From Curvivirga aplysinae (GTDB lineage: Bacteria > Pseudomonadota > Alphaproteobacteria > UBA8366 > Aestuariispiraceae): a DNA stretch of 52,749 nucleotides. Below are positions 17,752 to 25,898 of this stretch, in pieces. The first letter of the stretch is position 1; each line of letters starts with the position of its first letter. Location: contig NZ_SMMC01000207.1 in the NCBI RefSeq assembly GCF_009711445.1, positions 1 through 52,749 on the forward strand. Direction: 5' to 3'. The notes under the pieces were generated by a model. That model had not been told where the DNA came from. It saw nothing but the letters and a program-made list of their open reading frames with translations, and ran no database searches. The translations under genes and the position numbers were made by a program.

Positions 17752-19257
17752 TCATACCCCTGACTTAGCCATCTCTATCATGGCAGGAATATCCGTTTGG
17801 GCTTCACAATGATCTGCAAAGCGATCCAAAACGTCTTCTACCATCTGTTCATAATCTAAAGAAGCTTCACGATCTTTACGGAATCGTTTCAGGTATTCAT
17901 TTCTGAAATTATCAGAAGCAAACAAGCCATGTAAATAACACCCCATAATGCGCCCATCTGATGAAACAGCTCCATCGGGATGCCCTTCAAGGATTAGCAT
18001 TGGGTTGTTCAAACCTTCGCCTTCACTTCTTCCCATATGCATTTCATAACCATACACAGCCTCACTTGTTGAGCTTTCAATACCAGAAATCTCGACAAGA
18101 CGTTTATCACCTGACATCGTCGTTGACATGTCAATTAATCCAAGACCATCGACTTCGCCTGCGGGGCCTTCAATGCCCTGCGGATCAGCCAGTTTTTTAC
18201 CCAACATCTGAAATCCAGCACAAATTCCTAAAACATGCCCACCACGACGGAGATGGGCTTGAATATCAATATCCCAGCCTTGCGCCCGCAAAGCTTTCAA
18301 GTCAGGCATCGTAGTTTTTGATCCCGGTAATAATATTAGGTCTGCATCACCGGGAATTGGCTCACCAGCTTGCACCATAATAACTTCAACATCCGGCTCC
18401 GCTTGCAATGGATCGAGATCATCAAAATTCGCGATACGTCCCAGACGAGGCACAGCAACTTTAATTAAATGGTCTTTCGCAGCAGCCTTACCAGCTCTTG
18501 CTTTCTCCAGCGCAACTGCATCTTCCGCTGGTAATTTACGTGCTTCATCAAACCAGGTAAGTGTACCAAATGTGGGCAAACCTGTATGATCGCGAATGAT
18601 ATCATGCCCTGTTTCAAACAAGGTTACATTACCACGAAATTTGTTGATTATATAACCTTTCAATAATTTTTTCTCATGGTCGCTTAAAAGATTATAAGTT
18701 CCAACGATACTTGCAATAACCCCACCACGGTCAATATCCGATACCAAGAGTACCGGTACATTTGCGGCCTCAGCAAATCCCATATTGGCAATATCTGCAG
18801 CACGAAGATTAACTTCCGCAGGACTTCCCGCACCTTCAACCAATATAATATCTGCCTCTTCAGAAAGCTTTACAAAGCTTTCCAAAACCTTAGGTAACAA
18901 TTTGGATTTTAAGGTGTAATAGTCACGCGCTTTAGCCGTCGTCATGACTTGGCCTTGCACGACAACTTGTGACCCCAAATCTGATTGCGGCTTTAATAAT
19001 ACAGGATTCATATGTACAGATGGCTTCACGCCACATGCACGCGCTTGTAATGCCTGTGCTCTACCAATCTCACCACCATCGGACGTGACCGCAGCATTGT
19101 TTGACATATTTTGAGGTTTAAAAGGTCTGACCACAATCCCACGTCTTGTCATTGCGCGGCATATCCCAGCTACAAGTAGCGACTTACCAACATCTGACCC
19201 CGTCCCTTGAAACATGAGAGACGGGATCATTTGATCCAGTTTAATTTGATCAGACAT
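17752..19257 (-). CDS. cobQ: Cobyric acid synthase (glutamine-hydrolysing)
   Basis: A 501-residue enzyme that amidates side chains b, d, e and g of adenosylcobyrinic acid a,c-diamide. The N-terminal P-loop is FQGTGSDVGKSLL, followed by RPFKPQNMSNNAAVT and IGRAQALQARA, the cobyric acid synthase signature. The C-terminal class I-like glutamine amidotransferase has its nucleophile in GHVLGICAGFQMLGKK (Cys near 343) and the matching YGYEMHMGRSEG histidine. Normal length. It follows the SYLF gene (61-base gap) and cobO on the minus strand, probably as one transcript. Confidence 0.96.
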   Translation of the reverse strand: MSDQIKLDQMIPSLMFQGTGSDVGKSLLVAGICRAMTRRGIVVRPFKPQNMSNNAAVTSDGGEIGRAQALQARACGVKPSVHMNPVLLKPQSDLGSQVVVQGQVMTTAKARDYYTLKSKLLPKVLESFVKLSEEADIILVEGAGSPAEVNLRAADIANMGFAEAANVPVLLVSDIDRGGVIASIVGTYNLLSDHEKKLLKGYIINKFRGNVTLFETGHDIIRDHTGLPTFGTLTWFDEARKLPAEDAVALEKARAGKAAAKDHLIKVAVPRLGRIANFDDLDPLQAEPDVEVIMVQAGEPIPGDADLILLPGSKTTMPDLKALRAQGWDIDIQAHLRRGGHVLGICAGFQMLGKKLADPQGIEGPAGEVDGLGLIDMSTTMSGDKRLVEISGIESSTSEAVYGYEMHMGRSEGEGLNNPMLILEGHPDGAVSSDGRIMGCYLHGLFASDNFRNEYLKRFRKDREASLDYEQMVEDVLDRFADHCEAQTDIPAMIEMAKSGV

Positions 19258-19318
19258 AAATAGATTTACCTAAGATTTTTCATACCAGTTTTAACTATGA
19301 AAATCCTATATAGTTTGC

Positions 19319-20023
19319 TTAATTCATTGGCAAGGAAGAGAGATAGTCACGAAGTTTATCAGCTTTTTCATTTGCAAACTTTCCGTTCAAAATGATGTCT
19401 TCTGAGGTCGCACCCTCTCCATAAAACGCAGCATTGCGTGCTTTATCCTCCCAAATTGCAGCACCTTCAACTGAAGCGCCAACAAAGCCCCCCTGGTTAC
19501 GTGAAAAAGAATACACATCAGCACCGATATTAGTCGTCGTTGTACCTGAAACGCCCTCTCCTTTTGACCCGACGGCTGCGCTAAGATCGCCACCTAAGGT
19601 GACTTTATCATCTAAAATAGCTCTAAGGCCATTACCTGTTTGAATGGTGAGAAGCAGCTCCATATTCTGCGCACCCAATTGAAGTCCTACACTTGCAGCA
19701 CCCATCTTAAAGAAACCCGGATAACTCCATTCACCATTTGAGGCACGTGCCATGATTATGCCACTCCCACCTTCGGCACCAATTATAAAAGCGCCTTTTA
19801 AAATTTGAGGTGAAATAAAGATTGCCTTTGCTGTTTTAATATATCCCATCGCACGATCACCTTGGCGTTCATTTTCAAGGATTTTTTTAATGGAATAATA
19901 AGCCTCATCTACCAATTCATGAGCATCATCCAATTCAGCTGCACGGGCAGAGAAAGAAATTAAAGACATTGCCATCACAGCCAAAAAAGATAGTTGGAAC
20001 AGTTTAGAAAAATACATCTTCAT
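19319..20023 (-). CDS. SYLF-domain (Ysc84-like) lipid-binding protein, exported
   Basis: A 234-residue protein. The ATG at 20023 is preferred to the one at 20068 because AAAGG lies 9 bases before it and it gives a clean signal peptide (MKMYFSKLFQLSFLAVMAMS...SARA, cleavage before AE). The rest is a SYLF domain: AKAIFISPQILKGAFIIGAEGGSGIIMARASNGEWSYPGFFKMGAASVGLQLGAQNMELLLTIQT-type sequence, then GGDLSAAVGSKGEG and the Y-x-G/FSRNQGGFVGASVEGAAI block. These proteins bind phosphoinositides in eukaryotes; the bacterial role is not known. Its place between cobO and cobQ has no obvious functional reason. Confidence 0.88.
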   Translation of the reverse strand: MKMYFSKLFQLSFLAVMAMSLISFSARAAELDDAHELVDEAYYSIKKILENERQGDRAMGYIKTAKAIFISPQILKGAFIIGAEGGSGIIMARASNGEWSYPGFFKMGAASVGLQLGAQNMELLLTIQTGNGLRAILDDKVTLGGDLSAAVGSKGEGVSGTTTTNIGADVYSFSRNQGGFVGASVEGAAIWEDKARNAAFYGEGATSEDIILNGKFANEKADKLRDYLSSLPMN

Positions 20024-20099
20024 GGATAATACCTTTATCACTACATTTGCAGCCGAAGCTCGCGACAATCCCTACAGCATTAGAATTCCTTGATTCTGA

Positions 20100-20726
20100 C
20101 TAAAATTCAATGCCAACTTGAGCTTTATAACCATCACGGAAATGATGTTTTATTTGTGTCATTTCTGTGACCATATCTGCAATTTCAATTAATTCTTCTT
20201 TTGCATTTCGCCCAGTTACAACCACATGAAGTTCTTCCGGTTTATTTTCCAGTGTGGAAATAATTTCTTCCAAAGGAAGATAATCGTAGCGCATCACGAT
20301 GTTAAGTTCATCCAAGATCACCATATCATATTCAGGATTTGCAATGGCATCCTTCGCATAATCCCATGCCGCACGCGCAGCTGCAACATCACGTTCTCTG
20401 TCTTGCGTATCCCAGGTAAAACCTTCACCCATGGCTTTCATTACGCATTGATCTGGAAACTGATCCAAAATTTTCTTCTCGCCAGTGGACCAAGCACCTT
20501 TTACAAATTGAACAATACATATCTTCATATCATTACCAATTGCACGAGTTGCGAGTCCCATCGCAGCAGTTGTTTTACCTTTACCTTTACCGGTATGAAC
20601 CATCAGCAAACCACCCGTAGATGTTTTAGTCGCAATCATCTTGTCGCGCGCCGCTTTCTTCTTAGCCATTTTCTCAGCGTGGCGTTGATTGATTTGTTCT
20701 TCTGTCATGCCGTCAGTTTTCATCAT
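20100..20726 (-). CDS. cobO: Corrinoid adenosyltransferase (cob(I)yrinic acid a,c-diamide adenosyltransferase)
   Basis: A 208-residue CobA/CobO/BtuR-type enzyme that transfers adenosine from ATP to the reduced cobalt of corrinoids. The P-loop HTGKGKGKTTAAMG is near residues 44-57. CIVQFVKGAWSTGEKK, MGEGFTWDTQDRERD, MVILDELNIVMRYDYL and VVVTGRNAKEELIEIADMVTEM are family blocks. A strong AAGGAG lies before two consecutive ATGs (20726 and 20723); the second has the better spacing. The N-terminal 35 residues are a charged helix typical of the family. It leads cobO-SYLF-cobQ and is divergent from a MocR regulator. Confidence 0.96.
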   Translation of the reverse strand: MMKTDGMTEEQINQRHAEKMAKKKAARDKMIATKTSTGGLLMVHTGKGKGKTTAAMGLATRAIGNDMKICIVQFVKGAWSTGEKKILDQFPDQCVMKAMGEGFTWDTQDRERDVAAARAAWDYAKDAIANPEYDMVILDELNIVMRYDYLPLEEIISTLENKPEELHVVVTGRNAKEELIEIADMVTEMTQIKHHFRDGYKAQVGIEF

Positions 20727-20852
20727 AATCTCCTTAAACCTACCTCCATTCTGATTACGCTTATTTGCGATTAAAATAAAGTGACAAATTCTAAATTATG
20801 ATTAAAATTGGCTTCAAATAATCAAATAATTTTATTTTCCAATGGTGCCAAT

Positions 20853-22349
20853 ATGCGCAGAACAGATAAAGCAGCTCTTCTTCCAATTGCTGTTGACAAA
20901 AAATCCCCAGAACCTATGCATCGCCAGCTTTATGATCAAATCCGAGAACTAATCTTAACACATAGATTAAGTGCAGGTGAGCGCCTTCCATCCACGCGTA
21001 GCCTTGCCAAGGACATGGCCCTTTCCCGCAACACTGTTGCAACTGCCTTTGATCAATTATTAGCTGAAGGATATCTTGAAGGTCGTATTGGTGCAGGATC
21101 TTTTGTTTCTGATTTACTGCCCGATGAAATTCGCCCCTCGTCTTCAATCCATTTAAATAAGAAAGACTCTGCACCAAGAAGAGGCCTCTCAAAGAGGGGA
21201 GAGCGGCTGGCTGCTTTATGGAGAGGACGGAGCAAACGCACACCTGCCTTTGCACCCGGCTTACCCGCGATTGACGAGTTCCCCTTTGATGTATGGTCAC
21301 GCTTAATGGCACGTGCGTGGCGTAATCCTCCGATCGAACTTTTAGCACATGCAGAGCCTGCAGGATATCGCCCCTTGCGCGAAGCAATCGCCAATTATCT
21401 CCGAACAGCACGTGCCGTTAGATGTGAAGCTGATCAAGTAATCATCGTATCTGGCGCACAACAAGGTATCAGCCTTGCTGCTAACGTCCTTCTTGATGAT
21501 GGAGATGCAGCGCTTATCGAAGAACCCGGCTATCCGGGTATTCGTGGTGCTTTGCTCGCCGCAGGCGCACAATTGATTCCGGTACCTGTCGATGGGGAAG
21601 GCTTAGAAATCGATAAGGCTGAGGATTTAGCACCAGACGCAAAACTGGTTTGTGTAGCGCCATCTCATCAATACCCACTTGGTGTGACCATGTCATTAGC
21701 ACGTCGCTTACGTTTACTTGAATGGGCCTCACAGAAAGATGGCTGGGTAATTGAAGATGATTACGATAGTGAGTTTCGCTATAGCGGTCGCCCACTTGCT
21801 GCTTTACAAGGTTTGGACCGTGACAATCGTGTTGTATACATTGGCAGTTTTTCCAAGGTAATGTTTCCCAGTTTGCGCTTAGGATACATAGTAGTTCCCG
21901 AAGATTTAACTGATTCATTTCGCATGGCACGGGCGGCTCTTGATGATCATCCTAGTACAATTGCCCAACCTGCCTTGGCTAAATTTATCGAAGATGGCTA
22001 TTTCACCGCTCATCTCCGCCGCATGAGAAAACTATATGATAACCGTCGGTGTAAGTTGTCAGAATTACTAGAAAAACATCTCGGCGAATATGTAACGATT
22101 GAATCTGCAGAAGCAGGCATGCATCTACTTATTCGATTTAACAAAAAACTGAAAAGCATGACAAGTGACATGAAGGCAACAGAACGCGCACAAGAAAGAG
22201 GTATTTCTGTCACTCCGTTATCGGCCTTCCATTACCTAGAAGATACAAATGACCACTATCATGGTTTGTTACTAGGATATGCAGCCGTGAAAGAGAATGA
22301 TATAGAAAAAGCAGTATTGATACTTAAAGATGCAATTTTGGCTAAATAA
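20853..22349 (+). CDS. MocR-family regulator (GntR wHTH fused to class I aminotransferase domain)
   Basis: A 498-residue transcription factor. The ATG at 20853 (MRRTDKAALLPIAVD) is preferred to a TTG at 20808 that lacks a ribosome site. The N-terminal winged helix (about 22-90) shows MHRQLYDQIRELILTHRLSAGERLPSTRSLAKD and VATAFDQLLAEGYLEGR. The C-terminal fold-type I PLP domain has VSGAQQGISLAANVLLDDGD, EEPGYPGIRG, IEDDYDSEFRYSGRP and the PLP lysine Lys335 in GSFSKVMFPSLRLGY. MocR proteins such as PdxR and GabR use PLP or its adducts as effectors and often control a divergent neighbour. The divergent gene here is cobO, so control of cobalamin genes is possible but unproven. Confidence 0.9.
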   Translation: MRRTDKAALLPIAVDKKSPEPMHRQLYDQIRELILTHRLSAGERLPSTRSLAKDMALSRNTVATAFDQLLAEGYLEGRIGAGSFVSDLLPDEIRPSSSIHLNKKDSAPRRGLSKRGERLAALWRGRSKRTPAFAPGLPAIDEFPFDVWSRLMARAWRNPPIELLAHAEPAGYRPLREAIANYLRTARAVRCEADQVIIVSGAQQGISLAANVLLDDGDAALIEEPGYPGIRGALLAAGAQLIPVPVDGEGLEIDKAEDLAPDAKLVCVAPSHQYPLGVTMSLARRLRLLEWASQKDGWVIEDDYDSEFRYSGRPLAALQGLDRDNRVVYIGSFSKVMFPSLRLGYIVVPEDLTDSFRMARAALDDHPSTIAQPALAKFIEDGYFTAHLRRMRKLYDNRRCKLSELLEKHLGEYVTIESAEAGMHLLIRFNKKLKSMTSDMKATERAQERGISVTPLSAFHYLEDTNDHYHGLLLGYAAVKENDIEKAVLILKDAILAK

Positions 22350-22375
22350 AAAGCCCTGTATTCCTACAGGGCTCC
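22350..22375. terminator. Terminator between the MocR gene and the AsmA-like gene
   Basis: AGCCCTGTA (22352-22360) pairs perfectly with TACAGGGCT (22365-22373) around the tetraloop TTCC. The minus strand continues with TTTTTATTT, so it mainly ends the convergent AsmA-like transcript; the plus strand has a weaker CCTTAT tail. Confidence 0.85.
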
Positions 22376-22397
22376 TTATCACATAATAAATTAGGTA

Positions 22398-23261
22398 TTA
22401 GTCACCTGTCCCAAATAAGTTTTTAAGCGCACCCTCGGCATCTTTGGTGATATCTTTGATGGCATCATCACCTAACACTTCCCCTGCTTGCTCTTGAAGC
22501 TGTTGCTCTACATTATTCAAATCAACACCACCCAAAGCATCTTCTATTAACTTTCCAGCACCAGAATTAGTTACACTGGCAGCTACATCTTTGAATAAAT
22601 TATCCATAATATAGATGGCAGCCTCAGCAGCCAAAACACCACCTTCTTTTTTTCCAATATCTGTCAAATGAACATCTACTGAAGGTGCCTCCAGTTTTTT
22701 ACCACCTAGAACATTTAGGCTTACCGCAGTTGAAACATTACGAATATAAACGTTCTCAATAATAAATTTTGGACCTTCAGAAGCTTCCTGTGAAGGTGCT
22801 GTTTCCGCAGATGAAGATGTCGTTTCGCCACCGGAAGAGCCTGATGTTTGTGACTGTAATTTATTGGCAAAAGACATGACATTCTCATGAATTGCATCAA
22901 TGTTACTGCCACTTTCACCAAGTTCATAAATCACTGATGGTGTATCAACAACAATTTCATTAATTACAATCACATCACCTGTTACCGTGGTCGGATCCAT
23001 CTTTAGAGAAACCAATCCCAAAGCGAGTGCATGGTCAGTTTCAAAACCTTCAGGGTTGGCAATATTCAACCCAGATAAACTTGCCTTTCCATTAGCAGGA
23101 TCAATATTCGTCTCGTTCAAAGTCACAGAGGTTTGAGTAAGTTCTGTTCCTACAGTCTCTACAGCTTCCTTAACAAAAGCATCTAGATTAAATAAAATAA
23201 ACGCAATGCCACCGATGAATGCGGCAACGATAAAAAGCACAACGAATAGTATAATACGCAT
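22398..23261 (-). CDS. AsmA-like membrane-anchored periplasmic protein, function unknown
   Basis: A 287-residue protein. The ATG at 23261 is chosen because AGGAG stands 7 bases before it and it gives MRIILFVVLFIVAAFIGGIAFILFNL, one membrane anchor at the extreme N-terminus. The periplasmic part has the AsmA/DUF748-type signature of small amphipathic strands (SVTLNETNIDPANGKASLSGL, then IANPEGFETDHAL, IVINEIVVDTPSVIYELGESGSNIDAI). A Ser/Gly/Glu-rich linker lies at about 148-180, and the C-terminal 80 residues are acidic and helical (LFKDVAASVTNSGAGKLIEDALGGVD). AsmA-like proteins are linked to outer-membrane lipid transport. It is divergent from the PAS-GGDEF-EAL gene. Confidence 0.6.
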   Translation of the reverse strand: MRIILFVVLFIVAAFIGGIAFILFNLDAFVKEAVETVGTELTQTSVTLNETNIDPANGKASLSGLNIANPEGFETDHALALGLVSLKMDPTTVTGDVIVINEIVVDTPSVIYELGESGSNIDAIHENVMSFANKLQSQTSGSSGGETTSSSAETAPSQEASEGPKFIIENVYIRNVSTAVSLNVLGGKKLEAPSVDVHLTDIGKKEGGVLAAEAAIYIMDNLFKDVAASVTNSGAGKLIEDALGGVDLNNVEQQLQEQAGEVLGDDAIKDITKDAEGALKNLFGTGD

Positions 23262-23574
23262 GATTTTCTCCTGAAAAGGGAAGCTGAATGTCAATTCACT
23301 AATACTAATTTTATCATACGCAAAGTTTTTTAAAAGCGCCATTTCAATTTGCATATAAGATAGATCATTTTATTTCCAGTAACTTAGTGATTAGAATCCT
23401 AATGTTTCTAGTTTGAATCTACCTATAGTTTACGTTCAATCAGGTCACTGTCCCTTGACATATACCTAAGAGAATCTAAGTTAGGTTTATCAGGATTGCG
23501 GAGGAAAAGGGGCTCCACAATATTCATCACATCGGGTTACCGTTGGGGAACGGACCTGTGCTGAATGAAGTGAA
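23262..23574. other. Gene-less divergent region with -35-like box and inverted repeat
   Basis: 313 bases between divergent starts. A perfect TTGACA (23455-23460) is followed by ACCTAA (23464-23469) and TTAGGT (23481-23486), a 6-bp inverted repeat with an 11-base spacer lying where the -10 region would be, so a repressor site is possible. A strong purine tract, GGAGGAAAAGGGG near 23500, resembles a ribosome site but has no start codon close behind it. A small hairpin (CCGTT-GGGG-AACGG) lies near 23540-23553, just before the phosphodiesterase gene. No ORF is convincing. Confidence 0.5.
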
Positions 23575-25395
23575 ATGAAAGTATTTGATAGGGACGCAGT
23601 TGGTAGATTAGCTGCGCAAGATGAATTAGACAGTGAAAAATCACTACGCAAAGATGAAACTTTGCGTAATGTTGACTCATCATCTCATCACATAGAAAAA
23701 GCAAATACAGCTTTTGGCCTTTCAATATTTTCCTGGGATACAAAAACAAACAAAGCTTATTTTGATGGTTGCTGGAAAGACCTACTGCAAGGCCATCAAT
23801 TGAATGGCAACGATATCAGATCACTGCTTGATCTTGTTCATCCAGAAGACTATGGCGTTATTTATCTTGCTTTTTCGGACCTAACACATGGACGCGTTCA
23901 TAAATTAGAACGCGAAGCCAGATTAGATATTACAGAAAGCGGCATTGAAAAATGGGTTCTTATTCGTGCCGAGTCTATACGAGATGAGCATGGTGATCCT
24001 ATCGAAATTAATGGTGCCATCTTAGATATTACGAGCTACAAAACCACTGAACAACAAGCTGCGGAAATGATCCACCAAGATATGATGACAGGCTTACCAA
24101 ACCGTCAACAAATCTTGACTCAGATTGAACAGAGCCAGAAGCAAAGCAGTAAACAAGATACGCCACAAAAAATGGATGTCGCTGTTCTTGATATTGATCG
24201 TTTTCGACTTATTAATGAAAGCCTTGGAGAATCTGCGGGAGATGAAGTCATTCGAATTGTTGGCGAACGCTTACGGCGTCAACTTCGCCGCGATGATTTT
24301 CTGGCTCGATTAGGTGGTGATCAATTTGCTTTTGCCATTTTATCTTCCCTACAAACAGATGATATTAAAATTAGTTCAAGACTTGAAAAAATTCGACAAG
24401 TTATTTCGGACCCAATTAATTTATCGGGCGAAGTCGCGAATCAAGACCCTATTACATTGGAAGTTAACATAGGCTTACGACGTAGTACGACGTCAGAAGA
24501 CATAAGCGCTGAAAACTTATTACGTGACGCGTCTCTTGCATTACGCGAAGCAAAATCAAGCAATGCAGCAAATTTCGCAGAATTCCATAATGAGTTACAT
24601 GAAAAACTTCTATCATCAGTTCGTTTCGAGAAAATCATCCGAACTGCACTTACAGAGGATTGGATCGAAGTTCATTACCAGCCCGTTATTGAATCTGTAT
24701 CAGGAAAACCAACTGGCTTTGAAGCCTTAGTACGTATCAATCATCCTGATGAAGGCTTGATGCCACCCAATATATTTATTCCTGTTGCGGAAGAAACTGG
24801 CCTGATAAGAGAGCTAACGCGCACAGTCATTTCAAAGTCTTTGAAACAATTAGCCGTGTGGCGCGAAACAGTACCAAACATGCGCGATATGACAATGGCT
24901 ATCAATTTATCGCCTGTACAGTTTGAAGATGATGAAATCATCAACGATTTAAAACTTGGTTTACACGAAACCGGGTTAATGGGAAATGATATTAAAATTG
25001 AAATCACAGAAAGCCTTTTGATTAAAAGCATGACAGAGACAGTAAAAATTCTTGATGCAATTAAGGAAATGGGTATTCAAATATGTATTGATGATTTCGG
25101 AACAGGCTATTCATCTTTATCTTATATCCGCAACTACAGCTTCGATACTTTAAAAATCGATAGATCTTTCATTGAACATGTCACACGTGAACCCAGAGAT
25201 GCAGAACTTGTACGTTCAATTGTGCAAATGGGACAGAATGTCGGCATGAATATTGTGGTTGAAGGTGTTGAGGAACATGATCAACATGATTTACTTAAAG
25301 AACTAGGCTGCCATTTTGTACAAGGATTCCTTGTTGCAAAACCCCTTCCTGCAGAACAGATTGGGGAGTGGTTATTGGAAAACAACCACGTCTAG
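23575..25395 (+). CDS. PAS-GGDEF-EAL protein, probable c-di-GMP phosphodiesterase
   Basis: A 606-residue cytoplasmic protein without membrane segments. A PAS domain (about 45-155, FSWDTKTNKAYFDGCWKDLL, LDITSYKTTEQQ) is followed by a GGDEF domain (about 165-335) whose active-site motif is GGDQF at 247-251; the Glu-to-Gln change should weaken or abolish cyclase activity, though the domain may still bind GTP. The EAL domain (about 345-590) keeps EAL at 383-385, DDFGTG at 506-511, LKIDRSFI and VEGVEEHDQ, and ends QGFLVAKPL, so it should hydrolyse c-di-GMP to pGpG. An in-frame stop just before 23575 fixes the start. This is the only apparently catalytic c-di-GMP enzyme in the window and could lower c-di-GMP for the adhesin circuit. 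Confidence 0.9.
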   Translation: MKVFDRDAVGRLAAQDELDSEKSLRKDETLRNVDSSSHHIEKANTAFGLSIFSWDTKTNKAYFDGCWKDLLQGHQLNGNDIRSLLDLVHPEDYGVIYLAFSDLTHGRVHKLEREARLDITESGIEKWVLIRAESIRDEHGDPIEINGAILDITSYKTTEQQAAEMIHQDMMTGLPNRQQILTQIEQSQKQSSKQDTPQKMDVAVLDIDRFRLINESLGESAGDEVIRIVGERLRRQLRRDDFLARLGGDQFAFAILSSLQTDDIKISSRLEKIRQVISDPINLSGEVANQDPITLEVNIGLRRSTTSEDISAENLLRDASLALREAKSSNAANFAEFHNELHEKLLSSVRFEKIIRTALTEDWIEVHYQPVIESVSGKPTGFEALVRINHPDEGLMPPNIFIPVAEETGLIRELTRTVISKSLKQLAVWRETVPNMRDMTMAINLSPVQFEDDEIINDLKLGLHETGLMGNDIKIEITESLLIKSMTETVKILDAIKEMGIQICIDDFGTGYSSLSYIRNYSFDTLKIDRSFIEHVTREPRDAELVRSIVQMGQNVGMNIVVEGVEEHDQHDLLKELGCHFVQGFLVAKPLPAEQIGEWLLENNHV

Positions 25396-25436
25396 GCTTT
25401 CTTACATCTCTTGATGAACTATTTTTCATTTTATTA

Positions 25437-25898
25437 ATGACCGATAATCGATCTTTCCACTCAAGACCTGAAACAACATTAAACGTAACGCGCGGCACCA
25501 GACGCTTACTCGCACAGCTTGGATTTCATGCGATAACCGAGTTATCCCTCAAAAACGGTAGACGTGTTGATCTAATTGGTCTTAATGACAAAGGGAAAAT
25601 CATCATTGTAGAAGTAAAATCTTCCAAGGAGGATTTTCAAGTTGATGAGAAATGGGAAGAATATCTCCCTTTTTGTGACCAATTTTATTTTGCTGTCAGT
25701 TCAGAATTCCCAACAGATCTACTTCCGCCAGATACAGGATTTATTGTCGCTGATGCCTACGGTGCAGAAATTATCAGGGAAGCAACGAATGGTGACTTGA
25801 ACCCAGCAAGACGAAAAGCGCTCACCATCAGAATCGCACGTATGGCTGCGAAAAAAGTGACCTATATAGAAGATTCCGACTTTCGTTTACCCGATTAG
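25437..25898 (+). CDS. MmcB family DNA repair protein
   Basis: A 153-residue protein starting at the ATG at 25437 (MTDNRSFHSRPE). An upstream in-frame start at 25368 overlaps the phosphodiesterase gene and adds an unconserved segment. It has a PD-(D/E)XK-like nuclease-fold pattern: TELSLKNGRRVDLIGLNDKGKIIIVEVKSSKEDFQVDEKW, with R-x-D, E-V-K as putative catalytic residues, then CDQFYFAVSSEFPTDLLPPDTGFIVADAYGAEIIRE. This matches MmcB, a mitomycin-response protein known in Caulobacter and widespread in Alphaproteobacteria. Its stop overlaps that of convergent hldE within TTAG. Confidence 0.85.
   Translation: MTDNRSFHSRPETTLNVTRGTRRLLAQLGFHAITELSLKNGRRVDLIGLNDKGKIIIVEVKSSKEDFQVDEKWEEYLPFCDQFYFAVSSEFPTDLLPPDTGFIVADAYGAEIIREATNGDLNPARRKALTIRIARMAAKKVTYIEDSDFRLPD

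Noticed and set aside
20727-20852. Cobalamin riboswitch ahead of cobO
   Set aside because: The region is only about 126 bases and lacks the conserved B12-box; nothing comparable is seen ahead of cbiB or cobQ either.
23496-23520. Start of a small gene after the strong GGAGG purine tract
   Set aside because: No ATG, GTG or TTG follows at a useful distance with an open frame; more likely part of the phosphodiesterase leader.
25368-25436. N-terminal extension of MmcB overlapping the phosphodiesterase gene
   Set aside because: The added 23 residues are not family-like, and the ATG at 25437 gives the expected MmcB N-terminus.
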